Position numbers and translations under genes: made by a program
The notes under the pieces: model-generated
Told to the model about the DNA's origin: nothing
Databases searched by the model: none
Seen by the model: the letters and a program-made list of their open reading frames with translations, nothing else
NCBI GenBank assembly: GCA_002425935.1
Contig: DINE01000023.1
Location: forward strand, 1-18,056
Source of the DNA: Bacteroidales bacterium UBA5548
GTDB lineage: Bacteria; Bacteroidota; Bacteroidia; Bacteroidales; UBA932
Direction: 5' to 3'
DNA: 18,056 bases
Shown here: positions 1-7,128 of the stretch, piece by piece
Position numbering within the stretch: the first letter of the stretch is position 1
Layout: each line of letters starts with the position of its first letter

Positions 1-66
1 GCAAAAAACTCCGGTAAAATTGAAGAGGAGATCTCTAAGGCTGCATCCAAGCTACTAAATCGGTAA
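1..66 (+). CDS. 3' end of an upstream gene, possibly ArsF-like
   Basis: The first 21 codons are open in frame 1 and end in TAA at 64-66, two bases before the next start codon, so this is the C-terminus of a gene that begins outside the window. The visible tail is a charged amphipathic helix rich in Lys, Glu, Ser and Ala. That fits the end of a thioredoxin-like protein but proves no family. The ArsG-type gene immediately downstream is, in known loci, often preceded by an ArsF-type nitroreductase subunit, so ArsF is an inference from context only. The 2-nt spacing implies co-transcription. Confidence 0.5.
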   Translation, partial: AKNSGKIEEEISKAASKLLNR

Positions 67-68
67 CA

Positions 69-767
69 ATGGAGTTTTTACAAAGCATTCTTGAGAACTC
101 TCAGTATACTGGGATTACTGCATTTATACTTGGGCTTATGACTGCCATAAGTCCCTGCCCTCTCGCCACAAACATTTCGGCCATTGGATTTATAAGCAGA
201 GACCTTGAAGATAAGCGCAGAGTATTTATTAACGGAATAGTATATACAATAGGCAGAGCCTTAAGTTATACACTGCTTGCATTTATTCTGTTTCTTGGAG
301 CAGACCAGATGAATATCTCACAAATTTTTCAGGGATGGGGAGAGAAGATACTCGGCCCGATTATGATTTTGATAGGACTTTTTATGCTTAATGTTATTAA
401 TATCAAGCTTCCCGGAGTTCAATCCCTGACAGAGAAGTTGGGAGAGAGAAGCGGCGGAAGTTATATTGGAACATTTGTACTGGGAATGGTATTTGCTCTG
501 GCTTTTTGTCCCTACAGCGGTGTTCTCTATTTTGCCATGCTTATCCCTATGACAATAACCAGCGTAAGCGGCCTCTATCTTCCGGTAATTTTTGCTGTTG
601 CAACGGGTATTCCTGTAATTCTTTTTGCATGGTTGTTAGCATTTGCTGTGGGTAATGTAGGAGGATTGTACAAAAGTATTAAGTCATTTGAACTTTGGTT
701 CAGGCGTATTGTGGCAACTCTTTTTATAGGGGTGGGCACTTATTTTATTATAATTTTATTTATCTGA
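69..767 (+). CDS. arsG: ArsG-family aromatic arsenical efflux permease (CcdA/DsbD-like)
   Basis: This is a 232-residue integral membrane protein with about six hydrophobic segments and two Cys-Pro motifs, in SPCPLA (Cys30) and FCPYSG (Cys147). The paired CP motifs in two membrane repeats are the signature of the CcdA/DsbD transmembrane fold. The short form without thioredoxin domains, next to an ArsP-type permease, matches the ArsG family. In Shewanella arsEFG, ArsG exports trivalent aromatic aminoarsenicals made by ArsEF nitroreduction. It would act in the inner membrane. The start at 69 lies 2 nt after the preceding stop, and the next gene begins 2 nt after its own stop, so the three genes form a tight operon. 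The alternative is a generic CcdA-like electron-transfer protein for cytochrome c or disulfide metabolism. No haem-maturation genes are nearby, so I prefer ArsG. Confidence 0.75.
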   Translation: MEFLQSILENSQYTGITAFILGLMTAISPCPLATNISAIGFISRDLEDKRRVFINGIVYTIGRALSYTLLAFILFLGADQMNISQIFQGWGEKILGPIMILIGLFMLNVINIKLPGVQSLTEKLGERSGGSYIGTFVLGMVFALAFCPYSGVLYFAMLIPMTITSVSGLYLPVIFAVATGIPVILFAWLLAFAVGNVGGLYKSIKSFELWFRRIVATLFIGVGTYFIIILFI

Positions 768-769
768 TA

Positions 770-2089
770 ATGGAGACAAAAAAAGAGTTAAAAATCCTGC
801 TAGGGATTATTGTAGTTTTTCTTGGTATATTTTTCATGCCAATCGAAAACCCGGTGTTTAATACTGCAATCGGAGCTACTCTTGACTTGTCAAGATGGTA
901 TGCAAGAGAGCACGTTGTTCTGTGTCTGTTGCCTGCTTTTTTAATTGCAGGAGTTATATCTGTCTTTGTCAGCCAAGGGTCGGTAATTAAGTATTTTGGG
1001 GCTAAGGCAAAGAGGTGGGTTGCGTACTCAGTTGCCGCAGTATCGGGCACTATACTTGCCGTCTGTTCATGTACGATATTACCTCTCTTTTCAAGTATCC
1101 ATAAACGTGGTGCCGGTTTGGGTCCTGCAGTTGCCTTTCTCTACTCCGGCCCTGCTATAAATATATTAGCAATCATTCTCACAGCAAGAATTTTAGGCTT
1201 TGAAATGGGTGTTGCGAGAGTAATTGGAGCTGTCTCCTTTAGTGTATTAATAGGACTGATAATGGCATTTATATATCGCAAAGAGGAGAAGGCCAAGGCC
1301 GAAGAGCAGATGAATTTCCCTGATGTACCTGAAAACAGACCTTTATGGCAAACAGCGGTTCACTTCTTCTCCCTGGTTCTAATTTTGGTGTTTGCAAACT
1401 GGGGTGCTCCATCATCCGGAGAGAGATCCGGGTTGTGGTTTTATATATGGTCTTACAAGTGGTATATAACCGGTGTATTTGGCCTAATTCTGGTCTATTC
1501 AATGATCTACATTCTTAAACTAAAAAGCTGGCAGGTACTTACGGGAGCAGTTATTACAATGCTTAGTGCTTTGTTAATAGGGAATCCACTGATTACTATT
1601 GTTATTGGTATAGCTACAGTCAGCACTATTGCACTTATGGACAAAAGTGAAAATGGCGAAAACAGGGAGTGGATTGTTTCGAGTTGGGGATTTGCAAAAC
1701 AGATCATACCACTTTTGGCAATAGGCGTGGTTATAGCAGGTTTTCTACTAGGCTCAACCCATGACAATACATCGATACCAGGTGTGATTCCAAACTCTTG
1801 GGTTGCATGGGCTGTGGGAGGCAATTCTCTATTATCAAATTTCTTTGCATCGTTAGTAGGTGCTTTTATGTATTTCGCAACACTCACCGAAGTGCCTATA
1901 ATTCAGGGCCTCTTGGCTTCTGGCATGGGAAAGGGGCCTGCACTCGCTCTTTTACTGGCCGGGCCATCACTTTCATTGCCAAATATGTTGGTAATCAGAG
2001 GAGTTATGGGGACTCAAAAGACTATTGTATATGTATTGGTAGTGGTAGTATTATCTACAATAGCAGGGCTTATTTTTGGATACCTATAA
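770..2089 (+). CDS. ArsP-family permease (DUF318), putative organoarsenical or metal efflux
   Basis: This is a 439-residue multi-pass membrane protein. A CSC motif (Cys99, Cys101) opens the conserved block CSCTILPLFSSI, followed by GAGLGPAVAFLYSGPAINIL near residues 114-133. A related second-repeat block, with GMGKGPALALLLAGPS and LPNML, lies near 385-407. This two-repeat architecture is that of PF03773 permeases. Campylobacter ArsP in this family exports trivalent organoarsenicals; other members are annotated as Cu/Zn exporters, so the substrate is uncertain. The ATG at 770 was chosen because it lies 2 nt past the arsG stop; the reading frame opens earlier, at 695, but only inside arsG coding sequence. 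A hydrophilic loop near residues 170-190 separates the halves. Its 3' end overlaps the convergent nhaD gene by 6 nt. Confidence 0.8.
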   Translation: METKKELKILLGIIVVFLGIFFMPIENPVFNTAIGATLDLSRWYAREHVVLCLLPAFLIAGVISVFVSQGSVIKYFGAKAKRWVAYSVAAVSGTILAVCSCTILPLFSSIHKRGAGLGPAVAFLYSGPAINILAIILTARILGFEMGVARVIGAVSFSVLIGLIMAFIYRKEEKAKAEEQMNFPDVPENRPLWQTAVHFFSLVLILVFANWGAPSSGERSGLWFYIWSYKWYITGVFGLILVYSMIYILKLKSWQVLTGAVITMLSALLIGNPLITIVIGIATVSTIALMDKSENGENREWIVSSWGFAKQIIPLLAIGVVIAGFLLGSTHDNTSIPGVIPNSWVAWAVGGNSLLSNFFASLVGAFMYFATLTEVPIIQGLLASGMGKGPALALLLAGPSLSLPNMLVIRGVMGTQKTIVYVLVVVVLSTIAGLIFGYL

Positions 2090-3496
2090 AATTTTGGTAA
2101 GGTAATAGACTCCGGCACCGGCAAGGTAGCCGGCCAAAGCCAGAAGTGAAAAGTGTTTCAGGTACCAGTTAAACTTAATCTTCTCCAGACCCATAACTAC
2201 CACTCCGGCGGCAGATCCGATAATAAGAAGCGAACCACCGACCCCTGAACAGTAAGCCAGAAACTGCCAGAAGGTTCCGTCCTGTACAAAATGTGCAAGA
2301 TATGCCGGATCTGCTGCTGCTGCAACCGTGGCCGGATCTGCCAGCGGATACATTCCCATTGCAACGGCAACTAAAGGAACGTTATCAATAATCGCAGATA
2401 GTATGCCTATTGAGATGTCAATCAAATAGACATTTTTAACACTTTCGTTTAAAAATTTTCCTGCAATGTTTAGTGTTCCCGAAGCTTCAAGAGACATAAC
2501 GGACAAAAGAATTCCCAGAAAGAAGAGAATTGTGGCAGTGTCAACTCTCTTAATAACATTAGTAACCCTGTTCAGATGAGCGTCTCTGATGCTGTGCCTG
2601 CTGTATAGAATTTCGGTATATATCCAGATTGACCCAAGTGCCGTCATAACACCTATAAATGGAGGCAAACCTGTAAGATACTTAAATACAGGGACAGATA
2701 GTAATCCGGCCACACCCAGCATCAAAATAATCTTTCTCCCATTTTTACTAAGTAGAGCTGTATCCTGTTTTTTAACCTCTGCAGAGTTCGATCTCTTAAG
2801 TTCACCTTTTAAAAGGCCTGAGGCAAATATCAGAGGAACCACAACAGATACGATGCTTGGCAGAATTATTCCGCTTATAAGCGGCCAAGAGGAGATTTTC
2901 CCCTTTATCCACAACATTATTGTAGTAACGTCACCAATTGGTGACCAGGCACCGCCGCTGTTTGCTGCAATAATTATCATACTCCCGAAAATCCATCTCT
3001 CTTTATAATTAGGAATAAGCTTTTTAAGCAGCATTACCATCACAATAGAAGTTGTGAGGTTATCTAAAACCGCAGACATTAAAAATGTGATTCCGGATAT
3101 AAGCCATAGCAGTTTTCGCTTGTTTTTGCTCGTTATCTTGTCGGTTATTATATCAAAACCCTTGTGGACATCTATGAGCTCTACAATTGTCATTGCACCA
3201 ATCAGGAAGAACAGGGTAGAGGAGATGTCTCCAAGGTACTCGATTAGCTTGAAATCTACAATAAATCTCTGGCACTGCTCAAAATAGCTAAATGACGCTA
3301 CAGACGGATTGTGTGCTAGAAACTCCTTGAAACTCTCCGGACTTATTGAAGCAGCCGTGACAGGTATTGTTAAAATCAGTAGTGCCCACATTATTCCGGC
3401 CATAACCAGAGCAATGGCCGCCTTGTCTATCTGAATTTTGTGCTCCATGGCAATGCAGATATAGCCGGCCACAAACACCAACAGCATTACTTCCAT
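2084..3496 (-). CDS. nhaD: Na+/H+ antiporter NhaD family
   Basis: This 470-residue protein has about a dozen hydrophobic segments. It exchanges external protons for cytoplasmic Na+ (or Li+) across the inner membrane. Recognisable NhaD/ion-transporter (IT) superfamily motifs are LDNLTTSIV at 144-152, NSGGAWSPIGDVTT at 179-192 and DNVPLV at 371-376, with acidic residues in membrane segments (Asp145, Asp189, Asp371) that are the expected cation-coupling positions. Length is normal for the family. The start ATG (3494-3496) is followed directly by a hydrophobic segment. The gene is monocistronic by layout: it is convergent with the ArsP-type permease gene, whose stop lies inside the nhaD 3' end, and is separated from the next - strand gene by 199 bases. 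An NhaB- or ArsB-type permease is the alternative, but the motif set favours NhaD. Confidence 0.9.
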   Translation of the reverse strand: MEVMLLVFVAGYICIAMEHKIQIDKAAIALVMAGIMWALLILTIPVTAASISPESFKEFLAHNPSVASFSYFEQCQRFIVDFKLIEYLGDISSTLFFLIGAMTIVELIDVHKGFDIITDKITSKNKRKLLWLISGITFLMSAVLDNLTTSIVMVMLLKKLIPNYKERWIFGSMIIIAANSGGAWSPIGDVTTIMLWIKGKISSWPLISGIILPSIVSVVVPLIFASGLLKGELKRSNSAEVKKQDTALLSKNGRKIILMLGVAGLLSVPVFKYLTGLPPFIGVMTALGSIWIYTEILYSRHSIRDAHLNRVTNVIKRVDTATILFFLGILLSVMSLEASGTLNIAGKFLNESVKNVYLIDISIGILSAIIDNVPLVAVAMGMYPLADPATVAAAADPAYLAHFVQDGTFWQFLAYCSGVGGSLLIIGSAAGVVVMGLEKIKFNWYLKHFSLLALAGYLAGAGVYYLTKIL

Positions 3497-3525
3497 TTTG
3501 ATTTGTTTATTTGAAAAAGATAGGG

Positions 3526-3533
3526 CAAATGTA
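3526..3533 (-). promoter_or_regulatory. candidate -7 element of the nhaD promoter
   Basis: The - strand reads TACATTTG here, an exact match to the Bacteroidota -7 consensus TAnnTTTG, about 30 bases upstream of the nhaD start codon. No clear TTTG -33 element sits about 19 bases further upstream, so the call rests on the -7 match and its position. Confidence 0.4.
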
Positions 3534-3629
3534 GGGCTATTTACAGTACGTTGTAACTTTTTTAGCTTTTTTAAATTAAATCATTTTAAGTTGGCTCGTA
3601 TATGTTTGCATTTCAGTTATATAGAATAA

Positions 3630-3670
3630 TGATCTCTACATAATTCAATAATTGAAATATGTAAAGATCA
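3630..3670. repeat. 41-bp imperfect palindrome between nhaD and the S9 peptidase gene
   Basis: Two 20-base arms flank the single central base at 3650. Eighteen of 20 positions pair; the mismatches are 3636/3664 and 3643/3657. The core TTCAAT-A-ATTGAA is perfect and the outer ends are TGATCT and AGATCA. The element lies about 26 bases beyond the stop of the - strand peptidase gene and about 134 bases upstream of the nhaD start. It could be an AT-rich hairpin terminator or 3' stabiliser of the peptidase mRNA, a large operator for nhaD, or a remnant of a mobile palindromic element. There is no U-run after it on either strand. Confidence 0.75.
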
Positions 3671-3695
3671 AAATTACAGGTAATTACAAAAGGAC

Positions 3696-4922
3696 TTAAA
3701 ACTTATATGCAGCCCTTCTCATATCTGCCGGGCTTTTGAAAGGTCTTGGAGGTGCAAGGTGCATCTCGAGGAATTTATGAACACTAAAGCGGATATCAGT
3801 TGCCTCTTTAGTATCAATTCGGTCAAAACCGTGCCCGCCTGCTATCTCCTGGAATACTTTGTAATCAAACTCCTTACCGTGTGCTTTAAGCGAGTCTATC
3901 ATTAGAAGCACCTCCTCTACATAAACATCGTTGTCATTGGTGTTTGTATGAATTAGAAGCGGTTTTCTCAAATCTTTGGCGTATGTAGATGGGGATCTTC
4001 TTTTATACTCTTCCGGGTTCTCTTCTATTGTCTGTCCAATGTGGTATTTTGCAGTGAAGTAGGCCGTGTATTCAGGGGTGTGTGATGCCAGCCGGTTTGC
4101 CAGATCACTCACAGGAACTCCTGCGAAGGCACACTTATACATATCGGGGTACCGGAGAATATTCATAAGTGCAATCATTCCGCCGTGACTCCAGCCGATA
4201 ATCCCAACTCTCTCTTTATCTACAATTTTGTAATTTTCCAGCATATAATCTCTGCTGGCAAGAACATCTTCATTCTCCAGTCCTCCGTAATCAATATTTT
4301 CGTAAGTAGCCCTTCCGTACCCGGTACTGCCTCTGTACTCGGCCGATACAACTATGTAGCCTTGAGCAATAAGCTCCCTTACAATATGTGCGTAATAGGT
4401 TGAAAAATCGGCGTGAATACCGCTGTGTGGAAGTACAATGAGCGGGTATTTCTGGGTGATATCAATATCTTTCGGAATAAAGACATAGCTGTAAAACTGC
4501 AGCGGATTCTTTGCAAAACGATCATCTTCTCTTAATGGCTTCCATCTTGGAGGGCCGGTTAGCCTAACCTTGTCAACATGTGCAATATCTTCAAGCATCT
4601 TGTGCCACATTAGGTCATCAACTTTTTTGTACACCTGGTCAAAAGAGTGACGGTAACCCTCGACTTGCCTTTTAAGTGAGAGGATCTCCTGCATCAGTTG
4701 TTCGTTTGTTACCTCTTTTGACTCCTGCCCGGCAGAGGCTGGGTTCTGTGCAGTGGACGAAGTCTTTACTGCTGTTGCTGACTTTGCAGCTGAGGTTGCA
4801 CTTGCAGCCGTATTTGTCTGATTTTTTTTCTGAGTCTGACTTTGAGCATTAACAGGACTCAAAACAAAAGCTGTTAATGCAGTCAGGAGCATCAATTTTC
4901 TTGTAAAATTTTTCATATTCAA
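3696..4922 (-). CDS. Exported S9-type prolyl oligopeptidase / alpha-beta hydrolase
   Basis: This is a 408-residue serine hydrolase. Residues 1-26 form a signal peptide (KLMLLTALTAFVL core, likely cleavage after NAQ), followed by a Ser/Thr/Ala/Gln-rich linker to about residue 65 and a charged, probably coiled-coil helix at about 68-105. The alpha/beta hydrolase domain spans about 145-392: GWSHGG gives nucleophile Ser245, Asp330 or Asp332 in the NDND segment is the likely acid, and His364 in GGHGFDR the base. SAEYRGSTGYG at 193-203 is typical of S9 peptidases. The beta-propeller of full-length prolyl oligopeptidases is absent, so this is a compact member that could cleave peptides or esters in the periplasm. 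Cleavage specificity cannot be read from the sequence. It is a single gene, with 138 bases separating it from dnaK upstream. Confidence 0.8.
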   Translation of the reverse strand: MNMKNFTRKLMLLTALTAFVLSPVNAQSQTQKKNQTNTAASATSAAKSATAVKTSSTAQNPASAGQESKEVTNEQLMQEILSLKRQVEGYRHSFDQVYKKVDDLMWHKMLEDIAHVDKVRLTGPPRWKPLREDDRFAKNPLQFYSYVFIPKDIDITQKYPLIVLPHSGIHADFSTYYAHIVRELIAQGYIVVSAEYRGSTGYGRATYENIDYGGLENEDVLASRDYMLENYKIVDKERVGIIGWSHGGMIALMNILRYPDMYKCAFAGVPVSDLANRLASHTPEYTAYFTAKYHIGQTIEENPEEYKRRSPSTYAKDLRKPLLIHTNTNDNDVYVEEVLLMIDSLKAHGKEFDYKVFQEIAGGHGFDRIDTKEATDIRFSVHKFLEMHLAPPRPFKSPADMRRAAYKF

Positions 4923-4966
4923 TTTAAGGTTAGTCGTACTATATTTATTTTAATCTTATTGCAATA

Positions 4967-4974
4967 CAAAAATA
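4967..4974 (-). promoter_or_regulatory. candidate -7 element upstream of the S9 peptidase gene
   Basis: The - strand reads TATTTTTG, matching TAnnTTTG, about 45 bases upstream of the peptidase start codon and downstream of the dnaK terminator. I see no convincing -33 element. In an AT-rich spacer such a match can arise by chance, so this is weak. Confidence 0.3.
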
Positions 4975-4999
4975 TATAAAAGCTCCGATTAATAATCTA

Positions 5000-5035
5000 A
5001 AAAGAGGATGACTGTTTTACCGGCCATCCTCTTTT
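5000..5035 (-). terminator. intrinsic-type terminator of dnaK
   Basis: A perfect 11-bp stem (AAAAGAGGATG at 5000-5010 against CATCCTCTTTT at 5025-5035) with a 14-base loop begins about 25 bases after the dnaK stop. In the dnaK transcript the descending arm ends in a run of U, as expected for a factor-independent terminator. The A/T ends of the stem could let it work weakly in the other direction as well, but no gene reads in from that side. Confidence 0.8.
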
Positions 5036-5060
5036 AAAATTTTGTTTATTTGTTAGATAA

Positions 5061-6977
5061 TTATTTCACCTCTTCGAAGTCGACATCGGTAACCTCTTTG
5101 TCGCCGTTGCCGGATGAGGCGTTGCCTGAACCTGCACTTTGACCTGCATCTGCTCCCGGAGCAGGACCGGACTGAGCCGCTTTAGCCATATCTTCTGAGG
5201 CTGCATGCCATGCCGCGTTCATCTGTTCCATAGCTTTGTCAATTGCTGCTACATCTTGTGATTTGTGCGCATCTTTAAGTGCACTTAATGAAGTTTCAAT
5301 TGCAGCCTTTTTCTCAGCAGGAATTTTATCTCCGTAATCCTTAAGATTCTTCTCTGTCTGGAATACCATTGAGTCTGCTGCATTAATTTTATCAATACGC
5401 TCTCTTTCGGCTTTGTCGGCTACCTCATTTGCTTTGGCTTCGTCCCTCATTCTGTTGATCTCTGCCTCGGTCAAGCCGCTTGAAGCTTCAATTCTGATCT
5501 TCTGCTCTTTACCTGTTCCTTTGTCTTTAGCTGAAACATGAAGGATACCGTTGGCATCAATATCAAATGTCACTTCAATCTGAGGAACACCTCTTGGTGC
5601 AGGCGCAATTCCGTCAAGGTGGAATCTTCCGATTGTTTTATTGTCTTTGGCCATTGGCCTCTCTCCCTGAAGTACGTGAATTTCAACAGACGGTTGGTTA
5701 TCACTTGCTGTGCTGAAGGTTTCAGATTTGCGGGTTGGAATTGTTGTGTTTGACTCAATCAGCTTGGTCATAACGTTTCCAAGAGTTTCAATACCAAGTG
5801 AAAGAGGGGTTACGTCAAGCAGAAGCACATCTTTAACATCACCCGATAACACACCACCCTGAATTGCTGCACCAACTGCAACTACTTCGTCCGGGTTTAC
5901 ACCTTTGCTTGGGGTCCTTCCAAAGAATTTCTCAACAATCTGCTGGATTGCAGGAATTCTTGTAGAACCACCTACCAAGATAACTTCGTCAATCTCTTCT
6001 GCCTTAAGCCCGGCATCGCTAAGTGCTTTGCGACATGGCTCAACGGTTCTTTGAATAAGGTCGTCACAAATCTGCTCAAATTTTGCTCTGGTTAGGGTCT
6101 TAACAAGGTGCTTTGGAACTCCGTCAACAGGCATTATGTATGGAAGGTTTATCTCAGACGAGGTCTGGCTTGATAGCTCTATTTTTGCCTTTTCGGCAGC
6201 CTCCTTTAGCCTTTGAAGGGCCATTGGATCTTTTCTCAAATCCAGTCCGCTGTTCTCTGTCTTAAATTCATCTGCCAGCCAGTCAATAATCTTCTGGTCA
6301 AAATCGTCACCTCCAAGGTGAGTGTCACCATTTGTAGACTTTACCTCAAAAACTCCATCTCCAAGCTCCAGAATAGAGATGTCAAATGTTCCCCCTCCCA
6401 GGTCAAACACAGCAACCTTGGTATCTTTGTGCTGTTTGTCAAGCCCATAAGCCAATGCAGCTGCGGTAGGCTCATTTATAATTCTCTTAACCTTAAGCCC
6501 GGCTATCTCTCCCGCCTCTTTGGTTGCCTGTCTCTGCGAATCGCTGAAATAGGCAGGAACTGTAATAACGGCCTCTGTAACCTCCTGTCCAAGATAGTCT
6601 TCTGCGGTTTTTTTCATCTTTTGCAGTACCATGGCAGAGATCTCCTGAGGAGTGTACATCCTTCCGTCAATATTTACTCGCGGAGTGTTGTTATCACCTT
6701 TGTCAACTTTATATGGAACACGGCCAACTTCAAGCTGAACCCTGTCATAAGTCTCTCCCATGAATCTCTTTATTGAAGAGATTGTTTTTGTAGGGTTGGT
6801 AATTGCCTGTCTCTTGGCAGGGTCACCAATCTTTCTCTCTCCGTTCTCTGCAAAGGCAACCACAGATGGTGTAGTTCTTTTTCCTTCGCTGTTAATGATT
6901 ACTGTAGGCTCGTTACCCTCCATAACTGCAACGCAGGAGTTGGTTGTACCCAAGTCTATACCGATAATTTTACCCAT
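5061..6977 (-). CDS. dnaK: Molecular chaperone DnaK (Hsp70)
   Basis: This is a full-length Hsp70 of 638 residues, an ATP-driven cytoplasmic chaperone that works with DnaJ and GrpE. The nucleotide-binding domain covers about 1-385, with the phosphate-1 motif GIDLGTTNSCVAVMEG at the start, FDLGGGTFDIS near residue 190 and VILVGGSTRIPAIQ near 330. The VLLLDVTPLSLGIET linker and substrate-binding beta domain follow from about residue 385, the helical lid runs to about 605, and a Gly/Ser/Ala-rich tail ends in the usual acidic EVTDVDFEEVK. Neither dnaJ nor grpE is adjacent, so it is transcribed alone between its own promoter region and the terminator at 5000-5035. The start is fixed by the conserved MGKIIGIDLG N-terminus. 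Nothing is missing or unusual in the protein. Confidence 0.99.
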   Translation of the reverse strand: MGKIIGIDLGTTNSCVAVMEGNEPTVIINSEGKRTTPSVVAFAENGERKIGDPAKRQAITNPTKTISSIKRFMGETYDRVQLEVGRVPYKVDKGDNNTPRVNIDGRMYTPQEISAMVLQKMKKTAEDYLGQEVTEAVITVPAYFSDSQRQATKEAGEIAGLKVKRIINEPTAAALAYGLDKQHKDTKVAVFDLGGGTFDISILELGDGVFEVKSTNGDTHLGGDDFDQKIIDWLADEFKTENSGLDLRKDPMALQRLKEAAEKAKIELSSQTSSEINLPYIMPVDGVPKHLVKTLTRAKFEQICDDLIQRTVEPCRKALSDAGLKAEEIDEVILVGGSTRIPAIQQIVEKFFGRTPSKGVNPDEVVAVGAAIQGGVLSGDVKDVLLLDVTPLSLGIETLGNVMTKLIESNTTIPTRKSETFSTASDNQPSVEIHVLQGERPMAKDNKTIGRFHLDGIAPAPRGVPQIEVTFDIDANGILHVSAKDKGTGKEQKIRIEASSGLTEAEINRMRDEAKANEVADKAERERIDKINAADSMVFQTEKNLKDYGDKIPAEKKAAIETSLSALKDAHKSQDVAAIDKAMEQMNAAWHAASEDMAKAAQSGPAPGADAGQSAGSGNASSGNGDKEVTDVDFEEVK

Positions 6978-7025
6978 ATCTTTATATCTGTTTAAATAAA
7001 TTATTTCCTTTGCTGCTCTTAATAT

Positions 7026-7039
7026 CTAAGATTGTGCCA
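7026..7039 (-). promoter_or_regulatory. TGGCAC element upstream of dnaK, resembling half of a sigma-54 promoter
   Basis: The - strand has TGGCAC at 7039-7034, identical to the -24 core of sigma-54 promoters, followed by AATCTTAG. The -12 GC is not preserved (GA at the expected spacing), so only half of the sigma-54 pattern is present. It lies 11 bases downstream of the palindrome at 7051-7065 and about 57 bases upstream of the dnaK start. No TAnnTTTG sequence is seen in this spacer on the dnaK strand, so an alternative promoter type is possible. Confidence 0.3.
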
Positions 7040-7050
7040 CGACTGAAAAA

Positions 7051-7065
7051 CTGACAAGGTGTCAG
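7051..7065. promoter_or_regulatory. perfect inverted repeat CTGACA-AGG-TGTCAG, candidate dnaK operator
   Basis: Six-base arms with a 3-base centre lie in the divergent dnaK-panB spacer, 74 bases from the dnaK start and 64 from the panB start. Its size and symmetry fit a dimeric regulator site. The CIRCE element of HrcA (TTAGCACTC-N9-GAGTGCTAA) is absent, so if dnaK is heat-regulated here this palindrome is the visible candidate. The assignment to dnaK rather than panB is inference. Confidence 0.5.
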
Positions 7066-7079
7066 GATTTGGAAATTCT

Positions 7080-7108
7080 TTTGTTTAAAGAGAAATTGTA
7101 TAGCTTTG
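7080..7108 (+). promoter_or_regulatory. panB promoter (TTTG / TAnnTTTG)
   Basis: TTTG at 7080-7083 and TAGCTTTG at 7101-7108 are separated by 17 bases and match the Bacteroidota -33 and -7 elements. The predicted start of transcription would leave a leader of roughly 15 bases before the panB ATG. Confidence 0.6.
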
Positions 7109-7128
7109 CACTTTAAAATTTAGATGAT

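Noticed and set aside
695..769. Earlier in-frame ATG for the ArsP-type permease
   Set aside because: It lies inside arsG. The ATG at 770, 2 nt after the arsG stop, matches the tight operon spacing and gives a normal N-terminus.
6213..6999. Long open frames on the + strand opposite dnaK
   Set aside because: They are antisense to an intact conserved gene, have no recognisable domains, and are explained by codon bias of dnaK.
6978..7128. CIRCE (HrcA) element upstream of dnaK
   Set aside because: I looked for TTAGCACTC and GAGTGCTAA in the spacer and found neither; only the shorter CTGACA palindrome is present.
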